A DNA stretch of 16,881 nucleotides from Clostridiales bacterium UBA1316 (GTDB taxonomy: Bacteria; Bacillota; Clostridia; Oscillospirales; Oscillospiraceae). Shown piece after piece: positions 7,311 to 14,901 of this stretch (positions are counted from its first letter, which is position 1; each line of letters starts with the position of its first letter). The translations under genes were made by a program, and so were the position numbers. A model generated the notes under the pieces. That model saw only the letters and a list, made by a program, of their open reading frames with translations. It did not search any database and had not been told where the DNA came from. The stretch covers positions 50,424 through 67,304 of the forward strand of contig DBTM01000005.1 of NCBI GenBank assembly GCA_002307055.1, given 5' to 3'.

Positions 7311-7446
7311 TTTCCAATGACATAAAATAAGAATTAAGTTTAAAGGATAATCTTTCAAACAGGGATTAATGCCTTTCATGTCTTCCGAACCGAGGTTCAG
7401 CTATGCAGCCCATACCACAATTCCCCGGAAAGGAATGGTCATATTT

Positions 7447-8319
7447 ATGGATCAATTTCAGATTGCAAATATCACTATATCTGTGTTATGGGAGAATGAA
7501 GAGCAGAAAGACATTTATTACAGATATCACGACTGTATTATTATGCCGAGGATTCTGGAAGCATTCCGAGCTAAAGAGCTGCACGCTGAAACGGATCTCA
7601 CCGTGTCGGTGCGTACCATGAAACCGTATACCGGCCCGATAATCCGTGAGCGTGTTTATAACGAGACGTTTTATCGAGAAGACGGCAAAATAATACTAAC
7701 TATTTTCAATCCGTATCATTTGGAGGTTCCAGGTTATTCCCTAAGTATGTCCGAAGACTATGCAGACGTTGTTTATACACCGCATATCAAAGAATATGAA
7801 AATTATGATTTACAGTTTGTTATGATCCCCTTTGAAGGCAGAGTGCTGCAAAAAGGCGGTGTTGTACTGCACGGCGCAGCTGTGGAGCATCTTGGAAAAG
7901 GCATTATATTTACAGGCGTCAGCGGTGCCGGGAAATCGACACAGGCGCATTTATGGCAAAAATACAGGAATGCACTCATTTTAAACGGTGACTGCCCTGT
8001 TATCAGGCTGGATAAAGGTAAACCAAGGATATACGGCACACCCTGGTGCGGGACATCGGGCGAAGCTATCAACAGGAATACGGAGCTCAGCAGCGTTGTT
8101 CTTGTCAAACAAGGAGAAAAAAGCGCACTGCGCAGGCTCGAAGGCCAATCGGCATACCTTGCTGTGCTCGCGAATGTGTTTCGTTCCAATAATGATGTCA
8201 GCGCGGTTGATTTAGCGATCAGCAATTTAAAATCAATTGTTGAGCAGATACAGGTTTTTGAACTGACCTGCACAATCAGCGAAGACGCGGTAAAGCTGCT
8301 TGAGAACGAAATCACGTAA
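7447..8319 (+). CDS. HPr-kinase-like P-loop kinase
   Basis: A 290-residue protein from ATG 7447; the frame opens earlier at ATG 7369, adding 26 residues. I prefer 7447 because GGAAAGGA lies about ten bases upstream; ATG 7435 is too close to that site. The C-terminal half has HPr kinase/phosphorylase architecture: LHGAAVEHLGKGIIFTGVSG, Walker A GVSGAGKST, the strand-Asp LILNGDCPVIR in the region of the catalytic Asp, and YGTPWCGTSG. The N-terminal 130 residues are unlike true HPr kinases. Similar proteins, often annotated as serine kinase or PEP-carboxykinase-like, occur with clostridial peptide genes, and related kinases phosphorylate lasso-peptide precursors. Lying right after the repeat peptide on the same strand, it may phosphorylate that peptide; this is inference. 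No HPr or other PTS gene is present. Its stop is followed by a strong terminator. Confidence 0.8.
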   Translation: MDQFQIANITISVLWENEEQKDIYYRYHDCIIMPRILEAFRAKELHAETDLTVSVRTMKPYTGPIIRERVYNETFYREDGKIILTIFNPYHLEVPGYSLSMSEDYADVVYTPHIKEYENYDLQFVMIPFEGRVLQKGGVVLHGAAVEHLGKGIIFTGVSGAGKSTQAHLWQKYRNALILNGDCPVIRLDKGKPRIYGTPWCGTSGEAINRNTELSSVVLVKQGEKSALRRLEGQSAYLAVLANVFRSNNDVSAVDLAISNLKSIVEQIQVFELTCTISEDAVKLLENEIT

Positions 8320-8347
8320 TTCTGTTTTAAATATGAACCAAAATGAA

Positions 8348-8375
8348 CCAAAAGTCCGCGAAAGCGGACTTTTGG
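8348..8375. terminator. Bidirectional intrinsic terminator
   Basis: A perfect 12-bp stem, CCAAAAGTCCGC with GAAA tetraloop and GCGGACTTTTGG, with A and T runs placed so that it can act in both directions. It lies between the convergent kinase gene (stop at 8319) and the hydrolase gene (stop at 8378), 2 bases from the latter, and probably ends both transcripts. Confidence 0.85.
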
Positions 8376-8377
8376 CT

Positions 8378-10486
8378 TTACTCTTTAATTAATCCGTAAG
8401 GGATGGCTGTATTGGAATATCGGTTGGCGATGCTGCCGGTAACGATGAGCTTGATTTGATTCTGCCCCTTAATCAGAAAGCTGCCGATTGTAAAAGTATG
8501 CGGATTCCAGAAGCTGACGCCGGCGAAAGAGCCGTTGCAGAAGCATTCAACCATCTCCTCGGCTTCAACTGATATCGCTTCGTTTCCGGCGGCGGACTCG
8601 GCGGAATAGTCGGCCAGATATGTTTTTTTAATTGCTTTTTTATCGTGGGATTCCAGCCTGAGGTTCGCGAGCATTTCATTCATGATGTTGGGCTCGGGTG
8701 GCTGAGCGGCGGAGACAGTGCCGCTTTTATCCAGCACAATCAAGAGACTTTCGTACATTTTCAGAGCAATTGGCAGCTTCGTTCCGGCGGAGCTGCTTTC
8801 ATATGCCGGACGGTAAAGCGCTCCGTTCCACAGGTCATAATAAAGCGGTATGCCTATAACAGGGACTGTTGCCGACGCGGAGATCGGGGCAGTCCCTTCA
8901 TTTGTCAAGAAGTACAGATCTACGCCGTATTTGATTAAATGCGTTACCCTGAGCTGCGGGCAGCTGATATCCGTAACGAAATCACGGCTGCCGACATCCG
9001 CGATTGTCCGGACTCTTTTGAGCGGCAAGGCTGTTTCGTACGGAGACATCAGGTACGTGTATTCATATCCGCCGATACAGAGCTTGCCGCCGCGAAGCGC
9101 GGCGTTTTCCAGCATGCCGAGCGGCAGGTAATTGAATTCAATCTGGTTTTCGTAAAACGGGATGAGTTCCTTTACCGGCATGCTGCCGCTTTCACATAAG
9201 ACGGCTGTTTGGGCGCAGTTTATCGAATCCGTCATGATGCAGGAGACGCGTTTTATATAGTCGGAATAACGTTTGTAATAAGGCCACCAGATGTTATTCG
9301 GTCCGACATCCGGAGGTCGCTCGTCCTTGCGCGCGCCGTCCAGGCTGTAGTAAAAGGCGTGAGGGATGAACAGGTTGACACCGCGGACGCCCAGATAATC
9401 GATGAACCATTTCATATCCCCGCCGGTCATATACCAGGGGATGCCGTCTCTGACGCAGACGCCGAAGCACTCATTGGAATTGCGCCTTTTGCCGGAATGC
9501 CTGGCGGCGTCGGACGAGCATTTGGCCTGAACGGAATCGGGGCTGTCCAGGCCGCCGCCCTCCGGCGCGAACCGCCTGTAAACGAAATCCTGACCGGGAA
9601 CATGGAAATACATCTGCTCGCCGATATCCCCGCTTTCCTTCGGATGCCCCATTAGGGCGATATGATGCGCGGCGCACCAATCGGATAATTTTTTATAATA
9701 AACGTTATTCAGACGCGCCGTGACAAGACCGCGATACAGACGTGTTGTCTCGTTTTCCTCCTGCTGGAACAGCGCGCGAAGCTCCGGAAGCCTGCCGCCT
9801 GCCGCGGTAATGTCACGCTCCAGACCGTCTGTCCATTCAAAGCCTGTAACAGCGCAGCGGCCCAGTATACTGGGCTCGTCGGTAAAGAAACCGATGATGG
9901 TATTGCCGAAATAATCACCCAAGACCGCGGCATATCGCTCGTGGGTCAGTTCAATGAATTTATCGACCGCTGCGGGGTTCAGAATGTCGGCGGATTGAGG
10001 CGCACACGCTTCACCGTCATCCTCGCCGAAATGAATCCCGCGGATTGTGCCGCCGCTGGGTTTTTGCAAGATATAATAGCCGTCTTCAAACGCGGCTATC
10101 ACCTTACCCTCCCGGCTGTCCTTCGTCAGCACAATACCGATGGATGCATAAGCTGGGTTAGCCTTTACCACCTCGCCGTGCGCGGAGCCCGAGGGATACA
10201 TCGCCTCATCGTACAAAACAATGGACATTTGCAGAGTCTTCGCGGTTTGGACGATGTATTTCATGATTTCGAGATATGGCTCGGACAGGTATGGCAGCGT
10301 TTTTGGTATGCCGATTCTAGGATGCAAAACTACCCCGCTGACGCCTTTATCCCGGAAATCCATAAGCTGCCTTTGAAGCTCGGCTTTATCCAAAGCATCG
10401 TTTAAAAACCAAAACGGAATCGGTGTAAATTCCTCCGGCGGCTCTTTGAGCTCATTGAGCAGCCTTAAAATATCGCATTCGGCCAT
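8378..10486 (-). CDS. Putative glycoside hydrolase, GH106/GH2-like
   Basis: A 702-residue protein resembling large GH106-type alpha-L-rhamnosidase-like enzymes. The N-terminal (beta/alpha)8-barrel begins with IPFWFLNDALDKAELQRQL, then VSGVVLHPRIGIP and the YDEAMYPSGSAHG loop. FFTDEPS (Glu204) and SNECFG (Glu339) are the best candidate acid and nucleophile or base; this is inferred from their position in conserved-looking loops. The C-terminal jelly-roll-like domain ends in FWNPHTFTIGSFLIKGQNQIKL and ANRYSNTAIPYGLI, similar to the end of GH106 proteins. There is no signal peptide, so an intracellular enzyme cleaving imported oligosaccharides is likely. It starts 3 bases after the stop of the receiver-domain gene, with GGAGG inside that gene's last codons, so the two are translationally coupled. 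The linkage specificity is unknown. Confidence 0.75.
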   Translation of the reverse strand: MAECDILRLLNELKEPPEEFTPIPFWFLNDALDKAELQRQLMDFRDKGVSGVVLHPRIGIPKTLPYLSEPYLEIMKYIVQTAKTLQMSIVLYDEAMYPSGSAHGEVVKANPAYASIGIVLTKDSREGKVIAAFEDGYYILQKPSGGTIRGIHFGEDDGEACAPQSADILNPAAVDKFIELTHERYAAVLGDYFGNTIIGFFTDEPSILGRCAVTGFEWTDGLERDITAAGGRLPELRALFQQEENETTRLYRGLVTARLNNVYYKKLSDWCAAHHIALMGHPKESGDIGEQMYFHVPGQDFVYRRFAPEGGGLDSPDSVQAKCSSDAARHSGKRRNSNECFGVCVRDGIPWYMTGGDMKWFIDYLGVRGVNLFIPHAFYYSLDGARKDERPPDVGPNNIWWPYYKRYSDYIKRVSCIMTDSINCAQTAVLCESGSMPVKELIPFYENQIEFNYLPLGMLENAALRGGKLCIGGYEYTYLMSPYETALPLKRVRTIADVGSRDFVTDISCPQLRVTHLIKYGVDLYFLTNEGTAPISASATVPVIGIPLYYDLWNGALYRPAYESSSAGTKLPIALKMYESLLIVLDKSGTVSAAQPPEPNIMNEMLANLRLESHDKKAIKKTYLADYSAESAAGNEAISVEAEEMVECFCNGSFAGVSFWNPHTFTIGSFLIKGQNQIKLIVTGSIANRYSNTAIPYGLIKE

Positions 10487-10489
10487 ATG

Positions 10490-10915
10490 TCAGCCTCCAG
10501 ATGAAGTAACTGTTTTATATGAAGTAATGAGGGACTTTAATTGAATTATTTTAGAAATAAGTATATCCATATCAAAGGGTTTCTCCAGAAACACAGATGC
10601 ATCCAGACTCAACGCCTCTTTCACGATGCTGTTTTGACCTGCCGCTGAAAGAACGATGAATAATGGCTTTTTTGCAATGTCACATTTTTGAATTTTCTCC
10701 AGGACCTCAATACCATTAAGATAAGGCATAATAATATCCAGAATGACAATGTCAGGCTTTAGGGCGGTTATCATTTGAATCGATTCATAACCATTATGCG
10801 CGACGCCTAATACTTCAATAATATCACTGCTGAAAAGCCCGATATATTCACATAGAAGATCTGTTAAGTCCGCGTTATCATCCGCAATAAGAATCTGTAC
10901 TTTATCATTTGACAT
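10490..10915 (-). CDS. Stand-alone Spo0A-type response regulator receiver
   Basis: A 141-residue single-domain receiver. The frame opens at 10924 (three codons earlier), but AAGG lies nine bases before the ATG at 10913-10915, so I start there. Features are ADDN (acidic pocket), LDIIMP with phospho-acceptor Asp60, LSAAGQ (Thr/Ser switch), and LEKPFD with the conserved Lys. The wording ADDNADLTDLLCEYI...GVAHNGYE...PDIVILDIIMPYLNGIEVLEKI is strikingly like the Spo0A receiver, yet no Spo0A DNA-binding domain follows; after about residue 122 there is only a short tail. It may be a phosphate sink, a relay protein like Spo0F, or a decoy. It is co-transcribed with the glycoside hydrolase, and a hybrid histidine kinase is divergent from it 173 bases away. 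The receiver assignment is certain; its role is not. Confidence 0.85.
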   Translation of the reverse strand: MSNDKVQILIADDNADLTDLLCEYIGLFSSDIIEVLGVAHNGYESIQMITALKPDIVILDIIMPYLNGIEVLEKIQKCDIAKKPLFIVLSAAGQNSIVKEALSLDASVFLEKPFDMDILISKIIQLKSLITSYKTVTSSGG

Positions 10916-10944
10916 TATAATCATCCTTATTTTTATCGTTCAGG

Positions 10945-10956
10945 CATCTGCAGATG
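10945..10956. promoter_or_regulatory. 12-bp palindrome CATCTGCAGATG in the receiver leader
   Basis: A perfect 12-bp palindrome lies between a candidate TATAAT -10 on the minus strand (10969-10974, with only a weak TGGTAA -35) and the ribosome site of the receiver gene. It could be an operator over the transcription start. Chance is possible at this length. Confidence 0.3.
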
Positions 10957-11005
10957 AGGATATGCATCATTATATAATTTTGCATATAAAATTACCATAC
11001 TTATG

Positions 11006-11035
11006 TTTACAAATTATTTATAATTGTGGTATAAA
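11006..11035 (+). promoter_or_regulatory. Probable promoter of the hybrid histidine kinase
   Basis: TTTACA (11006-11011), an 18-base spacer, then TATAAA (11030-11035). The leader to the GGAAGGAG site at 11072-11079 would be about 30 bases. Good but not ideal consensus. Confidence 0.6.
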
Positions 11036-11088
11036 GTAATTATTTGGAAATGTGAAAGGATTTTTAGACTTGGAAGGAGCTTATTTAT

Positions 11089-14000
11089 ATGGTTACAGAA
11101 ATCAATTTTTCGGACTATACAAAAACCCCTTATCTGTACGCTCATAACAGAGCCGTTGTCCGTATAGGGCAGGCTTTTACGGATCTGACGGGATATGAGT
11201 TATCCGAGGTTTTCCGGAAGGATATTCCGGAGGTGTTTAAGCTGCTGAGAGTCAACTGCGATTTTACGGATTTGGCTGAGGCCGGCATGAACACCGACCT
11301 GTATCTCTTTACAAAGTCCTTTGAGCCAATAGAGTTCACGGTCTCAATAAGCCGGCTGCCGGAAATAGGCGATGAAATATATATCTTAAACGAGAAGCCG
11401 GACACACGCCTGAGTGATAAAATACATTTCGTGGAAGCATTATTAAGCGACAATACTTTGGGCTGCTCTATTTACAGTGTGCCTGATCTGATTCTGCTTA
11501 AAGCCAATTTCAGACACCTTGATTTTATGGATCCTCCGTATAATGATTTTAATAAATGCATAGGAGCTTCACTGTATGAGAGTGTTCCGAATTTTAAAGG
11601 GAGTAATACCGACGAGCTTTATTCAGCCGTATTAAAAACCAGTAAACCGGGTTTTTACAATGAGTTAAAATATATGCATCATAAAAAAGGAACGACATAT
11701 TGGAATGGTTCTGTATATCCGATTTATGTCAACGGAAAGATGAAATACATATTTCAAACAGCTGTTGAAATTACGGAACAAATCGTTAACAGGGATCTCC
11801 TGGTTCAGCATACCCAGCTTATGAAATATCATAATATCGAGCTGGAAGCGATTATTGAAGGCATGACCGACAACTTATTTATCTTTGACAAGGATTGCAA
11901 TTATACGAGATTAAGCAAAGCGGCCAGGGAGTATTCCGAGAGGCTGTACGGGGGTTTAAGCAGGCTTGGCGATGGATTAAAAAATACGGAGCTATATGAC
12001 GAAAATGATTGCATCATTCCGCTTGAAGACATTCCGGTACATAGAATTTTACGCGGTGAGCGGTTAATCGGACATCGAGTAAAGCTTAAATCCGAAGACA
12101 GCATTATTTATAACGATATCAACGGTACGCCTATTTATGACGCGGATAATAATTTTATCGCGGGGGTATTATTCAGCCGCGATGTAACCGAGAAGGTTCT
12201 CCATGAAAAAAAGATAAAGGAGCAAACCGAGCAGCTTGTCCGGCAAAATGAAGTGTTGAACAGGCAGTTAAGCTTCTTAAACCTGTCGAATGATGCGATC
12301 ATAACCTTGGATATAAACAGAAAAATAACTTTCTGGAACAAGGGCGCGGAAAAGCTGTATGGCTTTACAAGCAACGAAGCTGTGGGCTGCTTTATTACAG
12401 ACCTGCTGAATTCTGTTTTTATCGGGATCACAGACATTATAGAATCGGCAAGCGTATGCAATAAGCAATGGAGCAGCGAAATAGAGCATACAACAAAAGA
12501 CGGGAGAAAGGTTATAGTTGATTCGAGACAGCAGCTCTTTACGGAGAATAACGGTCAGGAAATTGTGCTGAAAATCGACCGTGATATCACTGAGCGCAAA
12601 AAGGCGGCTAAAGCGCTGACCGAAAGCGAAGAGAAATACCGCTCGCTTTTTGATAGAATGAACGAAGGCTTTTTCATGGCGGATATCATCACTGATGAGA
12701 CAGGAGAACCTGTTGATTACCGATATTTGGCGGCTAATTCCGCGCTGGACCACTTTATTGGCATTCAGCATGAGACGATTATCGGTAAAAGGAGGAGCGA
12801 GGTATTTCAAAAGCCGGGGCAGTGGTTAGAAACATATGGCAAGGTAGCCCTGACTGGGCAATCTATAAGCTTTGAGGACTACTCTGCTGAGTTTGAGCGC
12901 TATTTCATGTTTACAGCCTATTCACCGCGGCGGGGACAATTCGCCTGCCTTGTGCGGGATGTGACCGAACAAAAAAAGATGGAGAAGGCGCTGATTGACA
13001 ATGAAGAGAAAGCACGCAAATTAACAGATGAACTCAGACAGGCCGATACCCGGAAAAATGAATTCCTCGGTATGCTGTCTCACGAGCTCCGCAATCCGCT
13101 TGCGATCATCATGATGAGCCTTTCACTGCTCCGCCGCGTCGGGCTGGGCGAAGATCAAGCGAGCAAAAGTATCGCTATTATCGAACGGCAGGCAGGCCAG
13201 CTTTCACATTTGATTGATGATCTCCTTGATATTACCCGTATAACCCGAAATAAGATTGAACTGAGAAAAGAACGCGTTGAGCTAAACAGCTTGATTGACA
13301 CGGTTGTAAAAGACTTCAGTCCGCAGTTTAAGGTGAAGGACATTAAACTGGTAATCGAGAAATACCCGGCGGCGCTTTCGCTGGAAGCAGATTATACGCG
13401 CCTGACACAGGTTGTGGGGAATTTGCTGCATAACGCATTGAAGTTTACGGCAAAGGGCGGCAGAACGACCGTCAGCATAAAAAAAGATGAGGATAATCAG
13501 CAGGCGGTCATTTGTGTTGAGGATGACGGCTTGGGTATCCCGCCGGAGCTTCTGCCGCGCATGTTTGAACCGTTTATGCAGGCGAATAATTCGCTTGACC
13601 GGAGCGAAGGGGGGCTTGGCTTGGGACTGGCCATCGTTAAGGGCATGGTTGAGCTTCACGGCGGAACGGTGGAAGCCTTTAGCGGCGGACTCGAAAAAGG
13701 TACTCAATTTATCGTTCATCTTCCGCTGCCGGGAAATAACGGGTCTTATGATAAGGGAACGCCGAATGACACCGTAAAGCATTCCGATTGCCGGCGAATT
13801 TTGTTAATTGATGATAACCAAAACCTTGCCGAGACCATGCGCTTGCTGCTCGAGTTTTTCGGACATGAGGTGATAACAGCATTTGGCGGGCTTAACGGCT
13901 TGAAGAAGGCTGAGGAAATACATCCGCAGGTTATCATGTGCGATATCGGGATGCCTGATATTGACGGCTACGAAGTTGCCAGAAGGATTCGCCGCAATGG

Positions 14001-14151
14001 CGAGCTCGAAGGTACATACCTGATCGCATTTTCAGGCTATGCCCAGCCTGAAGATATCAGCAGGTCAGCAGACGCGGGCTTCGATATGCATATTATAAAG
14101 CCGGTCGATATTGATGAGCTGCAGCTGATATTGACAAGTATACAAGTATAG
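11089..14151 (+). CDS. Multi-PAS hybrid sensor histidine kinase
   Basis: A 1020-residue soluble sensor kinase behind a GGAAGGAG site. Several PAS-type sensory modules fill the first 640 residues, in blocks near 1-105, 120-235, 255-380, 395-505 and 520-640; ITERKK-like exits mark PAS C-termini. HisKA follows with FLGMLSHELRNPL, phospho-acceptor His665. The ATPase domain has N-box VVGNLLHNALKFT (about 775-787), G1 DDGLGIP and G2 GGLGLGLAIV. A C-terminal receiver (about 925-1020) has IDDN, CDIGMPD with acceptor Asp952 and IIKPVD. No membrane segment is seen, so it senses a cytoplasmic cue such as a small ligand or redox state. No HPt domain is attached, so onward transfer needs another protein. 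It is divergent from the Spo0A-type receiver, its most obvious partner. It ends at TAG, with TAA three codons further on. Confidence 0.92.
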   Translation: MVTEINFSDYTKTPYLYAHNRAVVRIGQAFTDLTGYELSEVFRKDIPEVFKLLRVNCDFTDLAEAGMNTDLYLFTKSFEPIEFTVSISRLPEIGDEIYILNEKPDTRLSDKIHFVEALLSDNTLGCSIYSVPDLILLKANFRHLDFMDPPYNDFNKCIGASLYESVPNFKGSNTDELYSAVLKTSKPGFYNELKYMHHKKGTTYWNGSVYPIYVNGKMKYIFQTAVEITEQIVNRDLLVQHTQLMKYHNIELEAIIEGMTDNLFIFDKDCNYTRLSKAAREYSERLYGGLSRLGDGLKNTELYDENDCIIPLEDIPVHRILRGERLIGHRVKLKSEDSIIYNDINGTPIYDADNNFIAGVLFSRDVTEKVLHEKKIKEQTEQLVRQNEVLNRQLSFLNLSNDAIITLDINRKITFWNKGAEKLYGFTSNEAVGCFITDLLNSVFIGITDIIESASVCNKQWSSEIEHTTKDGRKVIVDSRQQLFTENNGQEIVLKIDRDITERKKAAKALTESEEKYRSLFDRMNEGFFMADIITDETGEPVDYRYLAANSALDHFIGIQHETIIGKRRSEVFQKPGQWLETYGKVALTGQSISFEDYSAEFERYFMFTAYSPRRGQFACLVRDVTEQKKMEKALIDNEEKARKLTDELRQADTRKNEFLGMLSHELRNPLAIIMMSLSLLRRVGLGEDQASKSIAIIERQAGQLSHLIDDLLDITRITRNKIELRKERVELNSLIDTVVKDFSPQFKVKDIKLVIEKYPAALSLEADYTRLTQVVGNLLHNALKFTAKGGRTTVSIKKDEDNQQAVICVEDDGLGIPPELLPRMFEPFMQANNSLDRSEGGLGLGLAIVKGMVELHGGTVEAFSGGLEKGTQFIVHLPLPGNNGSYDKGTPNDTVKHSDCRRILLIDDNQNLAETMRLLLEFFGHEVITAFGGLNGLKKAEEIHPQVIMCDIGMPDIDGYEVARRIRRNGELEGTYLIAFSGYAQPEDISRSADAGFDMHIIKPVDIDELQLILTSIQV

Positions 14152-14302
14152 AGTTTGTAATGCATCGCCTTGCCGCACATAATTACACTCCCCCTTAAGT
14201 TTGACAGTTTAAAAACAAAACTGTCAAACTTAAGGGGGAGCATATCAATACGTCATTACAGGATTTTTATCATTTATACAATCTATAAGCCCTCGCACGA
14301 GG
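14152..14302. other. Short intergenic stretch with hairpins
   Basis: About 150 bases between the histidine kinase and a convergent small gene. The content is a perfect 23-bp inverted repeat and, at 14285-14306, a bulged minus-strand stem (ATAGCCTC/GAGGCTAT around GTGC) overlapping the small gene's stop. Neither is followed by a clear T run. No gene is seen. Confidence 0.5.
14188..14240. repeat. Perfect 23-bp inverted repeat with 7-base loop
   Basis: The left arm is at 14188-14210, beginning CTCCCCCTTAAG and ending GACAGTTT. The right arm (14218-14240) is its exact complement. The loop is AAAAACA. The arms are unusually long and flawless for a terminator, and there is no T run on either side. 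It may be a minimal palindromic mobile unit, or the remnant of an insertion sequence whose ends have collapsed together; a CA dinucleotide flanks both sides. Confidence 0.75.
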
Positions 14303-14602
14303 CTATTGTTTTCTTGATGATACTTCCGCTTTATCTGCCGGCTTGGCGCCCCGCCATTGCCATCTGATGCAGCCCCGATAAGCAAAATTACGCTCAATCT
14401 GGTGCGGGGTGCACTGGTCAATGTTCGCGCAATATTTACAGTCGTTCGCTTCGGCCAAATCCGCTATCGCCGCGTTATAAAGCTTCTGCTTTTCGCCGAT
14501 AGTGGATTGCAGCGCTTCGATGGTTCCGGCGTCCTGCTCGAACGGTACATACTTATCTCCGGAATGGTCGAGCGATTTAAGCTGGTCGTCATAATTATTC
14601 AT
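14303..14602 (-). CDS. Small cysteine-motif protein, phage-like, unknown function
   Basis: A 99-residue protein with a helical middle (about 25-52, GTIEALQSTIGEKQKLYNAAIADL) and a C-terminal Cys cluster, C55-x2-C58-x5-C64-x13-C78 with His67 between, which could bind zinc. It ends the motif with IRWQWRG. Small proteins with a CKYC start and a WEWRG-like end are common in clostridial phages and integrated elements; that recall is the only basis for calling it phage-like. The start is supported by GAAAGGCGGAG seven bases upstream. It is isolated, opposite in strand to both neighbours, and close to the 23-bp inverted repeat, so it may be left over from a mobile element. A TATAAT at 14625-14630 (minus strand) is a possible -10. 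Confidence 0.6.
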   Translation of the reverse strand: MNNYDDQLKSLDHSGDKYVPFEQDAGTIEALQSTIGEKQKLYNAAIADLAEANDCKYCANIDQCTPHQIERNFAYRGCIRWQWRGAKPADKAEVSSRKQ

Positions 14603-14792
14603 GGGGTCACTCCGCCTTTCATGTATTATAAATGTTATGTATTCTTGTAACAGATGTTCGATACGACTGGTACACCTATGTTATATCTCATTTATATTCA
14701 AATTGCAATACTGTTGCTACAAAAAAGTGCGGCATTAAGTGATAAACACCAAAAAACAGATATAATGTACATTTTGTTAAATTAAATATTTA

Positions 14793-14822
14793 TTGTCAAT
14801 TCATATTGTAAATGGCTGTAAT
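14793..14822 (+). promoter_or_regulatory. Candidate promoter of the secreted esterase gene
   Basis: TTGTCA (14793-14798), an 18-base spacer, then TGTAAT (14817-14822). Both are 5/6 to consensus. The start of transcription would fall inside the dyad at 14822-14841. This is plausible but not decisive, since the region is AT-rich. Confidence 0.45.
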
Positions 14823-14841
14823 TATATGTTAGAACATATAA
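14822..14841. promoter_or_regulatory. Operator-like dyad TTATATGTT-AG-AACATATAA
   Basis: A perfect 9-bp inverted repeat with a 2-base centre, directly downstream of the candidate -10 and 48 bases before the ribosome site. Its placement over the expected transcription start suggests a repressor site controlling the secreted esterase. Confidence 0.55.
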
Positions 14842-14901
14842 AGAGATAATTTCCCGTTATTTATTATGTTGGTGCGGGGTACATCGCTTGGAGGAAGAAC
14901 A

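Larger units (their letters stand above)
14603..14901. other. AT-rich intergenic region upstream of the esterase gene
   Basis: About 300 bases with no convincing gene. It contains the ribosome site and possible -10 of the divergent small gene, the predicted promoter and dyad of the esterase gene (annotated separately), and a TATAAT at 14761-14766 that lacks a credible -35. No tRNA or structured RNA is seen. Confidence 0.5.

Noticed and set aside
7077..7379. A 100-codon minus-strand frame opposite the repeat peptide, rich in Thr-Leu and Thr-Phe repeats
   Set aside because: Its repeats are the complement of the coding repeat. It has no ribosome site, and the plus-strand gene has a strong promoter and ribosome site.
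7385..7400. GAACC-GA-GGTTC as a tRNA T-arm
   Set aside because: No acceptor or anticodon stem can be formed around it, and the sequence is part of the region before the kinase start.
8333..8352. Tandem ATGAACCAAA pair before the terminator
   Set aside because: Only two 10-base copies, partly inside the terminator stem; no support for function.
10490..10924. A truncated full-length Spo0A gene
   Set aside because: No remnant of the DNA-binding domain follows. The next gene begins 3 bases after the stop with its own ribosome site, so it looks like a designed single-domain protein.
14400..14880. The 11-mer TGGTGCGGGGT at 14400-14410 and 14870-14880 as attachment-site repeats
   Set aside because: The match is short, one copy lies within a coding region, and there is no integrase or element boundary; chance is adequate.
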